The notes under the pieces were generated by a model. That model was not told where the DNA came from. It saw nothing but the letters and a program-made list of their open reading frames with translations, and did no database searches. A DNA stretch of 64,000 nucleotides from Orientallactaga sibirica (lineage: Eukaryota > Chordata > Mammalia > Rodentia > Dipodidae), in contig JAEOAD010000005.1 of the NCBI GenBank assembly GCA_036365145.1, forward strand, positions 4,749,501 to 4,813,500. The letters run 5' to 3'. The position numbers were made by a program, and so were the translations under genes. Below, piece after piece: positions 52,432 to 62,219 of the stretch; position 1 is the stretch's first letter; each line of letters begins with the position of its first letter.

Positions 52432-52583
52432 GTTTTTCGAGGTAGGGTCTCACTCTAGCTCAGACTGACCTTGAATTCCTTATGTAGTCTCAGGCTGGCC
52501 TCAAACTCACAGCAATCCTCCTACCTCCTCCTACCTCTGCCTCCCAAGTGCTGAGATTAAAGGCGTGCGCCATCACACCCGGC
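52391..52583 (-). mobile_element. B1 SINE with 40-base T run
   Basis: A T run (the complement of a long poly(A)) precedes tcgaggtagggtctcactct, and the element ends gcgccatcacacccggc. A 9-base duplication cctcctacc lies inside. The long uniform tail suggests a young copy. Confidence 0.95.
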
Positions 52584-52585
52584 TT

Positions 52586-52870
52586 TTTTTTTTTCATGTT
52601 TGTACATGTCTGTGCAGATGTGCTCCGTGAGGAGGCCAGAGGACGATTTCAGGTGTCCTCCTCCATCACTTCTACCTTATTTACCTGAATTGAAAGCTGG
52701 TCTTTTTTTTTTTTTTTTTGGTCTCACTCTAACTCAGGCTGACCTGAAATTCACTATGGAGTCTCAGGGTGGCCTCGAACTCACAGTCAGCCTCCTACCT
52801 CTGCCTCCCGAGTTCTGGGATTAAAGGTGTGCACCACCACGCCCGCTCGAAAGCTGTTCATTTTTTATAC
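52586..52870 (-). mobile_element. B4 SINE, antisense, interrupted by B1
   Basis: The text gtttgtacatgtctgtgcag, gaggccagaggacgatttca is the B4 complement. It breaks at tgaattgaaagctggtct and resumes at gaaagctgttcattttttat. GAAAGCTG is the target duplication. Confidence 0.6.
52702..52848 (-). mobile_element. B1 SINE nested in B4
   Basis: A T run, then gtctcactctaactcaggct to caccaccacgcccgctcg, is a B1 complement slightly short at its 3' end. Confidence 0.92.
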
Positions 52871-52871
52871 C

Positions 52872-52967
52872 ACTAGGTAGTCTCAGGGTGGCCTCGAACT
52901 CATGGTGATCTTCCTACCTCTGCCTCCCAAGTGCTGGAATTAAAGGCGTGTGCCACCATGCCCTGAT
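52872..52967 (-). mobile_element. B1 SINE, antisense, 3'-truncated
   Basis: Only taggtagtctcagggtggcc to gccaccatgccctg is present. Confidence 0.88.
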
Positions 52968-53163
52968 TTATTTTTCATTCTTTAAATTTATTTTAGAATA
53001 AGAGAGAGAGAATGGGTGAACCCGGGCATCTAGTCACTGCAACCAAACTCCAGACACATGTGCCAGCTTGTGCATCTGGCTTTCGTGGGTTCTGGGGAAT
53101 CGAACCTCAGTCCTTCTGCTTCGCAGGCAAGCGCCTTAATGGCTGAGCCATCTCTCCAGCCTA
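52968..53163 (-). mobile_element. B2-like SINE, antisense
   Basis: The text ttctttaaatttattttaga to ctgagccatctctccagcct is a complete complement. Confidence 0.93.
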
Positions 53164-53229
53164 AACTGGTTTTTTTTTTTTTTTTTTTTTTTAATGAGAT
53201 TGGTTGACCACAGAGCCGCCCCCGCCCGC

Positions 53230-53372
53230 CCCCTCCCCCCCCCCCACCAATTCACCTTCCTCCGGGCCTGGGCTACAGGGAGCACAGTCATGCCTGGCTT
53301 TTGACACGCATGGTAGGGATCTAACGCAGGTCCCCACCTGTGCAGTAGGCACTTTTGCCCGCTGAGCTCCTG
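53230..53372 (-). mobile_element. B4 SINE head, antisense
   Basis: The text gcctggcttttgacacgcat, gtaggcacttttgcccgctg, agctcctgg is the complement of a B4/ID-like head with an upstream C-rich run at 53235-53248. Confidence 0.5.
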
Positions 53373-53373
53373 G

Positions 53374-53758
53374 TTATGGTTTGAACGTAAATTGTACCCC
53401 AAAGATTCGTGTCTTTGAACACATGGTCCCCAGTCAGTGGTGTTGCTGGGGACAGCTGTGGGACCTTGAAGCGGTAGACACTTAGTAGAAGGCAGGTACT
53501 GGGGTGGCGGGCCCCAGTTTCTGTTCCTGGTCTACTTCCTCACTGTGGACTTCCTGTTCCTGGTCTACTTCCTCACTGTGGACTTCCTGTTCCTGGTCTA
53601 CTTCCTCACTGTGGACTGTAACCAGCTGCTTCCCGCTCCTGCCGCCCTGCCTTCCCTGCCATGACAGACTGCCTGTCTGGAGCTAAGTAAACCTTTCCTT
53701 CCTGCAGCTGTTCCTTGTCAGGTGTCTGGTCACAGCTGTATGTGAAGTAGCTAATACA
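53374..53758 (+). mobile_element. MaLR-type LTR with internal 33-bp triplication
   Basis: It begins ggttatggtttgaacgtaaa, contains ctggggacagctgtgggacc and ends ctaagtaaacctttccttcc, then tgtctggtcacagctg. This is the order of a rodent MaLR LTR. Confidence 0.7.
53521..53618. repeat. 33-bp tandem repeat, three identical copies
   Basis: Copies begin ctgttcctggtctacttcct at 53521, 53554 and 53587, with no differences that I can see. They lie inside the LTR. Confidence 0.95.
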
Positions 53759-53956
53759 GCTTCATCAACTGACTCTTTGGCTCACTCTTTGCGTCCACAG
53801 CAGGGAGTTCAGCTGGTGAAAGGGCTCACTGCATAACACAAGCAAGGGAGATAAGCAAGGGTACCTGAGTGTGACCCTCCGTTCCCTTCTGCTATTCCAT
53901 TGCTGCCCATTAAAGGCACTTACCTGTTCAGTAGACATTGTTAAAAATCTGTTGAC

Positions 53957-54222
53957 TTGGGCTGGAGAGATGGCTTAGCGGTTAAGGCGCCTGCCTCCTA
54001 AGCCTAAGAACGCTGGTTCCAATCTCCAGCGGTTCCAATCTCCAGGCCCCACGTTTAGCCAGATGCAAAGTGACGCAAGGGCGCAATGCCGTACTTGCCC
54101 ACAAGGGGGTGCACTCATCTGGATTTCGTTCACAGCAGCTGAGAGGCTGCTGGCGAGCCCATCTCTATCTGTCCTCCTCTCCCTCTCTCTCTCTGTCTCT
54201 CTCCAAAAAAAAATAAAATAAA
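53957..54222 (+). mobile_element. B2-like SINE, long subfamily with duplicated B box
   Basis: It begins gggctggagagatggcttag and has ggttccaatctccag twice in tandem at 54015-54045. CTGTTGACTT before (53949) and after (54223) is its target duplication. Confidence 0.95.
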
Positions 54223-54247
54223 ATCTGTTGACTTAAATGGGGTTTTG

Positions 54248-54461
54248 TAATTTTTTTTTATGAGAGAGAGAAAATTGGCACACCAAGGCCTCCAGCCACT
54301 GCAGTCAAACTCCACAGGTGTGCACCATCCTGTGCGCATGTGTTACCTTGCCCACTTGTGTCACCTTGTGCTTCTGGCTTACCTGGGATCTGGAGCGTCT
54401 AACATGGGTCCTTAGGCTTCACAGGCAAGCGCCTTAACTGCTAAGCCATCTCTCCAACCTG
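54248..54461 (-). mobile_element. B2-like SINE, antisense, insert-bearing
   Basis: The text ttttttttatgagagagaga to taagccatctctccaacctg is a full complement, with an extra gtgttaccttgcccacttgt segment. Confidence 0.93.
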
Positions 54462-54477
54462 ACTTAATTTTTTAAAA

Positions 54478-54491
54478 TACATTTTATCTAT

Positions 54492-54526
<35 letters not shown>

Positions 54527-54702
54527 TTTGAGAGGTAGACAGAGAGAACATGGGTGCGCCAGGGCCTCCAGCCACTGCAAATGAGCTGCAGATGCATGCG
54601 CCTCCTCGTGCATCTGGCTCACGTGGGTCCTGGGGAATGGAACTGGGGTTCTTTGGCTTTGCAGGCAAACACCTAAACTGCTAAGCCATTTTCTCCAGCC
54701 CC
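54478..54702 (-). mobile_element. B2-like SINE, antisense, with (TTTA)n
   Basis: A (TTTA)n run at 54489-54530 precedes gagaggtagacagagagaac, and the element ends gccattttctccagcccc. CTGACTTAA flanks it on both sides. Confidence 0.95.
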
Positions 54703-54879
54703 TGACTTAAATGTTTTGAATTTGTTGAGACTGGACTTTTTTCTGGCAAATCCGACCATCATTACTAAATAACAACTTGAAAACCTTCCCATACAGACCA
54801 CATGGCTTCCACTGCCATCTGCTTCTCCGAAACATTGTGAGGAATGTTTCTCAGCTTTTCCTTGTGACATTCCTTCAGT

Positions 54880-54975
54880 TCACAAGGTAGCTGTCGTTAG
54901 CCTCCTGGCACAAATCGGGAAACTGAGGCTCAAGGAAAATGAAGTAAATTCACATGTAACAGAGGCACAAATGGG
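54880..54975 (-). mobile_element. MIR SINE fragment
   Basis: The text ggcacaaatcgggaaactga, ggctcaaggaaaatgaagta is the MIR complement. Confidence 0.7.
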
Positions 54976-55325
54976 GAGACCCATCTGTCTTGCAGTGTGT
55001 GTGTCAGAGGAACTCACATCTTGGCTGTGTCTCTCTGACTGATCCTTTGACACTGGCCTGATCAATATACAAAAAAGAATGGTTTATGGGAATCTAAGCT
55101 TTGTCACATGCCAGTGAGGACACGGCATGATGTCGCTCTGTTTCCTCCTGATGGTCGTAGAAGATAAAAGAATCCTGTTTAGATGTCCTCTGATTGTACC
55201 CTTAAAAGAAAGGCTTTCAGAGAAGGAAAAATCTAGAGTCACATCCTCTGGTGGTGGGTAAGCACATTCTCATGTACATTTTGCTCTGTCACCACAGTGC
55301 TCTTACTTGATGGGCAGGCCTGGGT
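54976..55325. other. Unique sequence, no feature recognised
   Basis: No repeat is visible. Confidence 0.4.
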
Positions 55326-55329
55326 GTAA

Positions 55330-55920
55330 AATGCCCCTCCCCCCCCCACAGGCTCATGCAATTGGACACTTGATCCCTAGCTGGTGGTGCCCCTGGGAAA
55401 GCTGTGGGGTCTTGAGGAGCTGGAGTCTTACTGGAGGAAATAGGCCACTTGGGGTGGGGAGCTTGAGGTACTGAAGCTGGGCTCCATGTCCTTTTTGTCT
55501 GCTTTCTTTAAGATTTTTTATCTTTATGTATTTATTTATTTATTAAACAGAGAGAGAGAATGGGTGTGCTGGGGCCTCCAGCCACTGCAAACAAACTCCA
55601 GACGCATGCACCGCCATGTGCATCTGGCTTACGTGGGACCTGGAGAATCGAACCTGGGTCCTTAGGCTTCGCAGGCAAGCGCCTTAAACACTAAGCCATC
55701 TCTCCAGCCCTAGAGAAGGAAATTACTTTTTAAGATTTTTTTCATATTTTTACTTTTACTCTCTGCTGTCTGACACAGGCGAGCTGTGGCACTGGCCACC
55801 TGCTCTGGCCCACCATGCTTTCCCCAGTGCAATGAGACTTCCCCTGAAACTCTCAGCCTAGTTGAACTCTTGCCTTCCTTAAGTTGCTTCTTGTCCGACA
55901 CTTGGTCACAGCAACGGGGG
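55330..55920 (+). mobile_element. MaLR-type LTR split by an antisense SINE
   Basis: The text ggctcatgcaattggacact, tgatccctagctggtggtgc, gtcttactggaggaaatagg precedes the SINE. The LTR resumes at ctgctgtctgacacaggcga and ends ttaagttgcttcttgtccga, cacttggtcacagcaa. Confidence 0.7.
55507..55711 (-). mobile_element. B2-like SINE, antisense, inside LTR
   Basis: The text aagattttttatctttatgt to taagccatctctccagccct is a complete complement. Confidence 0.95.
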
Positions 55921-56540
55921 GCAGAGTTGAAGAGCCACATTATGCATATTTAAATAACAATGACAACTTGGGTTGATTGTGTTACCGTTTACAAAGCATC
56001 CATTGGGCATCTTCCCGCCTTCTCTGCCCCTAACGCCTGCTTGGGCTTCTTCAGAGTGGCCCCTGAGGGCCTCTTGCCATGTGTACGCCCCCCTTCTTGG
56101 CGTGGGCTTGGCTTGTCTAGAAGCCATCTTCTTGTTGAATTTACCCCAGGTCTGTGGCGGACAAAGGTTCAAGGGTCAGGGTCCCCGGAGGGGTATAGAC
56201 CCACTCCCCTGCTCCCCACCAGTGGGTGTGGAAGGCAGACAAGCAGCATGAACATGTTGCAGGACTATGTGCTTTGGGTCAATCCTGAGCCACACAGAGA
56301 GGGGCTGGGAGGTACAGGTAGGGTGTGGGTACAACCCTACCTTCAAAGGGGCCAGTTCTGTCCAAGGAGTTTTCCCAGAGATTCAGCCCTAGAATAGAAA
56401 CATCCTGGCTTGTCACTCCTGTCACCCTGACTGGGCTCTGAATACCACATCTGGGTCCCACAGGGCCTGGTCAGGCCAGTGGCAAGGTTAGGAGGCGAGC
56501 TCTGCAGAAATGTGAAGAAACAGCATCCTAAAAGCTATGG
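55921..56540. other. GC-richer unique sequence, no supported gene
   Basis: Competing frames at 55960-56397 and 55973-56251 (plus) and 55906-56172 (minus) have no family features. No repeat is visible. Confidence 0.4.
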
Positions 56541-56542
56541 GA

Positions 56543-56765
56543 GGGCTGGAGAGATGGCTTAGCGGTTAAGGCGCATGCCTGGGAAGCCTAAGGTCCCAGG
56601 TTCAGTTCTCCAGGTCCCATGTAAGCCAGATGCACATGGTGGCACATGTGTCTGGAGTTCGTTTGCAGTGCCTAGAGGCCCTGGCATGTCCATTCTCACT
56701 CTCTCTTTACCCCTCTCTCTGTCTCTAATAAATAAATAAATAAATATTAAATCTTTTTTTTAAAT
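56543..56765 (+). mobile_element. B2-like SINE
   Basis: It begins gggctggagagatggcttag-like text and ends (AAAT)n before cttttttttaaatctctg. Confidence 0.95.
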
Positions 56766-57246
56766 CTCTGATTAAAAAAAAAAAGAAGGCTTTCTTTCCT
56801 CCTGTGTATGTTAGTTTCCATATCTGAGCAGAAAGACCTGGAACTGCTACAGCCTCTCTTTCCCACCTCAGCCTGTGAATGGTGATGAACAAAACAGATG
56901 AACTGCAAAACAAAGCTCTTGGCCCTTCTGAACTCTCAGTCAACTTCCCCAAGGGCTGTGATGCCTCCAGCGTCATCGCACATGACACAGGGGATGTTGT
57001 TACTAAACTGGTTTGATCCTGTCACTTGCAACCGAAAGGCATCTTCGCCCTACCTGGAAGTACAGGAGGTTAAGGAACTTGCCATTGTGAGTGTGACTGA
57101 AATTGGAACTGGGGTCCCAGTTCTGGTCAGCCAGGTGTTGCCTTTCACTCCCCAGCTGCTGCTGATTGGCTGAAATGAACTTCCCCAATTTGGTTTGATA
57201 GACATCCACGTGAACACTCCAAACACAATAGTTGGTTTCAGAACAA
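56766..57246. other. Unique sequence; possible MIR remnant at 57065-57150
   Basis: The text aggttaaggaacttgccatt, gaaattggaactggggtccc resembles the MIR 3' half on the plus strand. The rest is unrecognised. Confidence 0.4.
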
Positions 57247-57247
57247 C

Positions 57248-57505
57248 CGGGCATGGGAAATGGTTCAGTGGCTAAAGCATCTGCCACACAAGCCTGAGTA
57301 CCAGATTTCAGGTTCCCCAGAACCCACACAAAGCCAGACACTAGAGGTGGGTGCCAGAAACAGCCAGCCTGGTGAATGAAGCAAAAAACAGCCAGAGAAC
57401 CTGTCTCAAACAAGGTGAAAGGATCAACACACCCCCTTCCTGTGGCACGCGTGCACACATGCACACACACACAGACACGCACACATGCATATAAACACAC
57501 ATAAC
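57248..57505 (+). mobile_element. B4 SINE with CA-rich tail
   Basis: The text gggcatgggaaatggttcag, tggctaaagcatctgccaca, acagccagagaacctgtctc and a (CA)n tail near 57450-57480 identify it. The 165-residue minus-strand frame over it is not a gene. Confidence 0.75.
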
Positions 57506-57680
57506 AATAACATAAAGATGAAAAGTGCAGTCAATTTAAATATGATACAATGTAACACAGATTCATTGTTACAATAAAACGTACAGCTGAAGACGTTTGT
57601 TTTAATGTAATACCTACTATAACAGCAACATCACCACACATATGCTCAAGGAAACCTTGTTAAAAAATTTTAAAAGATTT

Positions 57681-57855
57681 GTTGGGAGTGGTGGCGCTCA
57701 CCTTTAATCCCAGCATTTGGGAGGCAGAAGTAGGAGGATCGCCTTGAATTTGAGGCTACCCTGAGACTGCACAGTGAATTCCAGGTCAGCCTGGGCTAGA
57801 ATGAGACCAACCTCAAAACAAAAACAAACAAACAAAAAAAAAAAAAAAAAAAGAC
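57681..57855 (+). mobile_element. B1 SINE
   Basis: It begins gttgggagtggtggcgctca and ends gagaccaacctcaaaacaaa with a CAAA-rich and A tail. Confidence 0.93.
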
Positions 57856-58424
57856 TTAGGAGAAAAAGCTTCTGGGGAAAGATTCTTTCTACATTACTGA
57901 GAATCGTTAAATATGGGTGGGCTTTCCCCACGAAGGCCTAATGACACAGATATTTGTAACAAATTTTTAATCTGACTAAAACTGTTTTGTCATTTTTGGA
58001 ATATTTTGACAACTAATAGTTTTTATCTTTCCTTGTGATCTGGAGTTGAAATGGATTCCGGCAGCTGCTAATTTATCCTGCTTCCTGCTTCCCGACTGCA
58101 GGCACTTCTGCACCTGGGGTGGGCTCAGTTCACATGACTTTTCAGCTCTGGAAGGCAGCAGTAATACACTAGTCTCAAATGTCTTGCACTGGGGAACGCT
58201 TCCTGGATGTCATGTAAGCCTCAGATTTTGAAGCTTTTTCTGTACTGACAAAGCTGACAGGAGTCCTCCTTCATACCGAATTCTATCCCAGGTGCTCTAC
58301 CCTGGAGCCCCTTCATACACGTCCACTGACTGTTGCCCACTCCCTTCCACCCTCTCAATAGTCACCGTGGGCTGCCCAATGATCTCCAAACCAACTGTCA
58401 CCTCAGGGCCGCAGGCTAAGCTCC
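57856..58424. other. Unique sequence, no feature recognised
   Basis: No repeat is visible in about 570 bases. Confidence 0.45.
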
Positions 58425-58440
58425 TCTGATGGAACTCTCT

Positions 58441-58652
58441 TATATTTCATTTACTTATTTATTTATTTATGAGAGAGAAAGAGGCAGAGAGAGAGAGAGA
58501 ATGGGCACACCAGGGCCTTCAGCCACTGCAAACAAACTCCAGAGGCATGCGCCATCTTGTGCATCTGGCTTATGTGGGTCCTGGAGAATCAAACCGGGAT
58601 CCTTTGGCTTTGCAGACAAATGCCTTAACTGCTAAACCACCTCTCCAGTCTT
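58441..58652 (-). mobile_element. B2-like SINE, antisense
   Basis: The text ttacttatttatttatttat to taaaccacctctccagtctt is a complete complement. TCTGATGGAACTYTCT at 58425-58440 and 58653-58668 is a 16-bp target duplication. Confidence 0.97.
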
Positions 58653-58668
58653 TCTGATGGAACTTTCT

Positions 58669-59280
58669 ACAACTATAGGGAGCACTTATCCTGGTCTGCT
58701 GGCCCCTTTACTCATGCAAGCTATTTAGCTTTTCTTTTACTGTATAACAGTGTTTGATTTGCTCAACATACAATCACCTTACTTCCCTGAACCTCCTGAC
58801 ATAGGTGCTGTGGACACCCGTGCAGTGATCCGATGCTCTGGACAGAACAGTTCCGGGCAGAACTGCACTGTGCAGTGTGGTAGTCAACAACTACATGTGG
58901 CTGTAGGAGCACATGCCTTTAATAAGCTTGACTTCCAGCCAAGCATACAAAATGGATGAAGTTTATTATATAACTGGGATGCAGCACCCCTTAAGCAGAC
59001 AAGTGCCTGCGTGAGCACTCCCTATATAAGCACCCTGTGACTGGAGTAAAGAACGTTGCTGGGCTCTGCCCAGCTCAGCCTAGCCCGCTGTGCCCTGCTT
59101 GGCATTGCAACTGATGTCTGCGAAAGTCCTCTTCCAGCCGGACTCCCCCAGGGGCTGCTGGCTCCGGACAATGGCTGCAAAGCATCTGACATGTGGCCAG
59201 TCCTAAATGAAATGTGCTGAAGTGCAAAATATATCGCAGATTAAGAGAACGAGGTTTGAATATAACATGTAAAATACTAT
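58669..59280. other. Mostly unique; possible DNA-transposon remnant at 58830-58925
   Basis: The text gtagtcaacaactacatgtg, gctgtaggagcacatgcctt may be an old MER-type repeat. The rest is unrecognised. Confidence 0.35.
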
Positions 59281-59372
59281 CAGTAATTGTCATGTTGAGG
59301 CAGGAGTGTAACAAAGTGATAGAATGCCTTCTTACCACATGCGAGACTCTGGGTTCAATCCACAGCATTAAG
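59281..59372 (+). mobile_element. tRNA-derived ID-like SINE, diverged
   Basis: The text tgatagaatgccttcttacc, acatgcgagactctgggttc and aatccacagcattaagaat has an ID-like layout with a B-box-like gggttcaatcc. Confidence 0.55.
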
Positions 59373-59384
59373 AATAGTCATCAT

Positions 59385-59558
59385 GCTGGGCGTGGTGGCG
59401 CACGCCTTTAATCCCAGCACTCAGGAGGCCCAGGTAGGGGGATCACTGTGAATTCAAGGACACCCTGAGACTACATAGTGAATTCCAGGTCAGCCTGGGC
59501 TAGAGTAAAACCCTACCTCGAAAAACCAAAAAAAAAAAAAAAGAAAAGAAAAAAAGGA
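59385..59558 (+). mobile_element. B1 SINE
   Basis: It begins gctgggcgtggtggcgcacg and ends accctacctcgaaaaaccaa and a long A-rich tail. A TCATCAT-type duplication flanks it. Confidence 0.95.
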
Positions 59559-59631
59559 ATCATCATCACTATATTAAAATTATATCTTGAATGGAATTGA
59601 TTGAATTATATTAAATTTAAAATAGTAAAAT

Positions 59632-59783
59632 AGCTCAACATAGTGGCACACACCACTAATCCCAGCACCTGGGAGACGGAGGTAGAAGGATCGTCGTGAG
59701 TTCGAGGCCACCCTAAGACTTACAGAGTGAATTCCAGGTCAGTCTGGGCTACAGTGAAACCCTACCTCAAACAAAAGAAGATG
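59632..59783 (+). mobile_element. B1 SINE, diverged
   Basis: The text caacatagtggcacacacca, aatcccagcacctgggagac, and gaaaccctacctcaaacaaa is a full B1 with an altered first bases. Confidence 0.9.
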
Positions 59784-59978
59784 TGTATGGAGAAATGGCT
59801 CAGCTATTAAAGGCATTTGCTTGCAAAGCCTGATGGCCTGGGTTCAACTCCCCAGTACCCACATAAAGCTAAGTGCACAGGTAGCACATGGATCGGGAGT
59901 TCTTCTGCAGTGGCAAGTCTCTGACATTCCCATTCTCTTTCTCACTCTCTTCCTCTGAAATAATAAGCAAAACATTTT
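59784..59978 (+). mobile_element. B2-like SINE, diverged
   Basis: The text gtgtatggagaaatggctca, gggttcaactccccagtacc and atggatcgggagttcttctg identifies an older copy joined to the B1 tail. Confidence 0.88.
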
Positions 59979-60044
59979 TAAAATAATGAATATGCTATTA
60001 AATATATTAACAAAATTATTTTACTATAGCAAAATTATTTGCTA

Positions 60045-60610
60045 TCGTTTGAATATGGCTACCTCCACCCAAACTTGTGTTGTAATTTAATTCCCATTAT
60101 GAAGTATTTGGAAGTGTTTAGAAGTGGGGCCTTTGAGAATTATTAGATTTGTTAAGGACATCAGAGTGGGTCCACATGACCAAATCCTGGCAGCTCTGTA
60201 GGAAGATACCCAGGACACTCGCTGGCACTACCAGTCTGTTACTGTGTGATGTCCTGCATCTCTTCCAGAAACAAGGCTGTGTGCCTTGAATGTAAAACAT
60301 CCTCTGTGGGCGCGTGTTTGAAAACTCGATCTCCACTGGTGTGACTGACTGGGAGGGCCGTGGAACCATGAGGAGGTACAGCCCTGTGGGGGAAGCGTGT
60401 TCCTGAAGGTGGCCCATCGGATTTTTTTAACCTGGCCCTGTGCAATTGTTCTTCCTCTTTCTGCTTCCTGACTGTGCTACAGTATGATACCAGTTTCCCA
60501 TTCCTGATGCCAAACCTTCCCTACCATGATGAAACGTCCCCGCAAAGCTGTAAGCTGAACTTGATTACCCACCTGAGGCTGAAGATTCCGTATGGTGCCA
60601 ACACAGAGCA
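60045..60610 (+). mobile_element. One or two MaLR-type LTRs in tandem
   Basis: The first start gctatcgtttgaatatggct, gaagtggggcctttgagaat reads like a MaLR LTR head. A second head-like segment, gcgcgtgtttgaaaactcga, tgggagggccgtggaaccat, appears at about 60310. The end is ccctaccatgatgaaacgtc, gtaagctgaacttg. Whether this is one rearranged LTR or two is unclear. Confidence 0.5.
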
Positions 60611-61175
60611 TGGAAAGACTTGGCTGGAATCCAGAGGAGAGGCAGTCCGCAGATAGCTAGCCTGTCTACTTCTGGAAAGCTCTGCATGAGCTACTGGGGG
60701 AAAATGGCCAACAGCATCCGAGCAAGCAGAGGTCTAAGCTACTCAGAAGCAAACACCCTGACAGGCTGTACACGCCAGTGCAATAGTGACACACAGCCTC
60801 GGTGCGTAACCAAGAGCTTTCTGATTGGTTAAGAGATCTGCTCAGTGTAAAGGAACCCATATCTGGAATTGGGAACCAGATCAAAATCCTATGGAGACAA
60901 AGATTATGTTCTCCAGTGTCAAGTTCTCACTAGTCTTTGGCTAAAAGAGGGGTTTCATACATCAAATTCTCCCTAAATTAATAATGCTTATTGCATTTAA
61001 ACTATGCGGACTTCACTCTGCATTGGAGTATCTGTTCTTCTTTTTCAGAAGGTAGTGAGACTGGAGGACATAAACTACCCCTCGCACTTCAACCAAGCCA
61101 CAGCTGAAACCACAGAGGAAATGGGGAGACGAGCAAGAGTGCTGCTTCCACGCTTGTAGCAGACAGCTTCAGGTT
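60611..61175. other. Unique sequence, no feature recognised
   Basis: No repeat is visible; short frames only. Confidence 0.4.
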
Positions 61176-61179
61176 CACC

Positions 61180-61815
61180 GAAATGAACTTCCAAACCAGG
61201 CACGGTTATGAAGGAAGGGATATTAATTGAAGCTTATGTAAGGTTCAGGAGTGACCACGACCACTCCAACCACTCTGAGGCAAAGATGCAAGCTTTTATT
61301 GGGGAAAAGCACGAGCTACTAGGGCTGGCTCATGAGAGAGGAACACAGCCCACCTGAGTTTTCAGGTAGTGGGCTTTATAGGGTCAGTTGGGGGAAGGTG
61401 AGGAAGGAAAGCTAACTCCTTTGTCCTTTACCTTAGCCATTTCAAATAGTTAGGTAGTGAGACCAGAACAGTGACCAGGCAATTTAGGAGATAAGGAAAC
61501 CATGACCTGGGGGCATTGTTAGGCAAGGAAGGGATAACGGCTGGGTGGTTTCTTGAGGGATGTGGATAATCCACTTCCTTATGTCTCTGTTGCCATCCTG
61601 CAGTCCTTGGTAACTCCATTTTGGGACCTATCTGACCTAACAGCTTACAGATCCAGGGGAAGTTCCATAATGGTAGAAGTTGGCTCCCTCTTAAAAGACC
61701 AGGCAGAGAGAGAAACAGCCAAAAGCAAAACCACACCGCACACTTCAGAGACTCCAGGAGGAACTCAGCACTTTGCATATCTTTAGATTAGAATGTCAAA
61801 TCCACCACCACACCT
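61180..61815 (-). mobile_element. Solo LTR, endogenous retrovirus, antisense
   Basis: On the minus strand a TATA box (TATAAAGCCC, plus position 61374-61380) is followed about 80 bases later by AATAAAAGC (plus 61295-61300), as in the U3-R arrangement of an LTR. A long U3-like region lies upstream on that strand, and the plus strand ends ccaccaccaca near 61812, giving a TG start. No internal retroviral sequence adjoins. Class not determined. Confidence 0.55.
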
Positions 61816-61884
61816 TAGGGCTGGAAGGCCTATTCTTAATCTCTTCCCTTCTCCTCTTTTTTTAAAATTTTTAATTGATTAAAT

Positions 61885-62043
61885 AATTAATTAATTTTGT
61901 TTTTTCAAGACAGGGTCTCACTGTAGCCCTGGCTGACCTAGAATTCACTATATATTCTCAGGGTGGCCTCGAACTCACGGTGATCCTCCTACCTCTGCCT
62001 CCCGAGTGCTGGGATTAAAGACATACACCACCACGGCAGGCTT
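61885..62043 (-). mobile_element. B1 SINE, antisense
   Basis: The text tttttcaagacagggtctca, ctgtagccctggctgaccta to accaccacggcaggctt is a full complement. The gacagggtctcactgtagcc text makes it an older B1 type. Confidence 0.93.
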
Positions 62044-62219
62044 GGTTATCTCTTACATCATACCATGTGTGCCCAACCCCCACCTGTGTTGTCCTTAGGC
62101 TGAGAGCACCACCAGCTCACACCCCTTCTCACACAGCCAACTCAGAGAACCCAGCATTTGGATGAGCGTGGTGATGGTAGCCAGGTGATAATGTAAACTG
62201 CACAAAAAAAAACTGTAAT

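Noticed and set aside
57003..57500. 165-residue minus-strand frame as a gene
   Set aside because: It runs across a B4 SINE and its CA tail; the predicted protein is a translated repeat.
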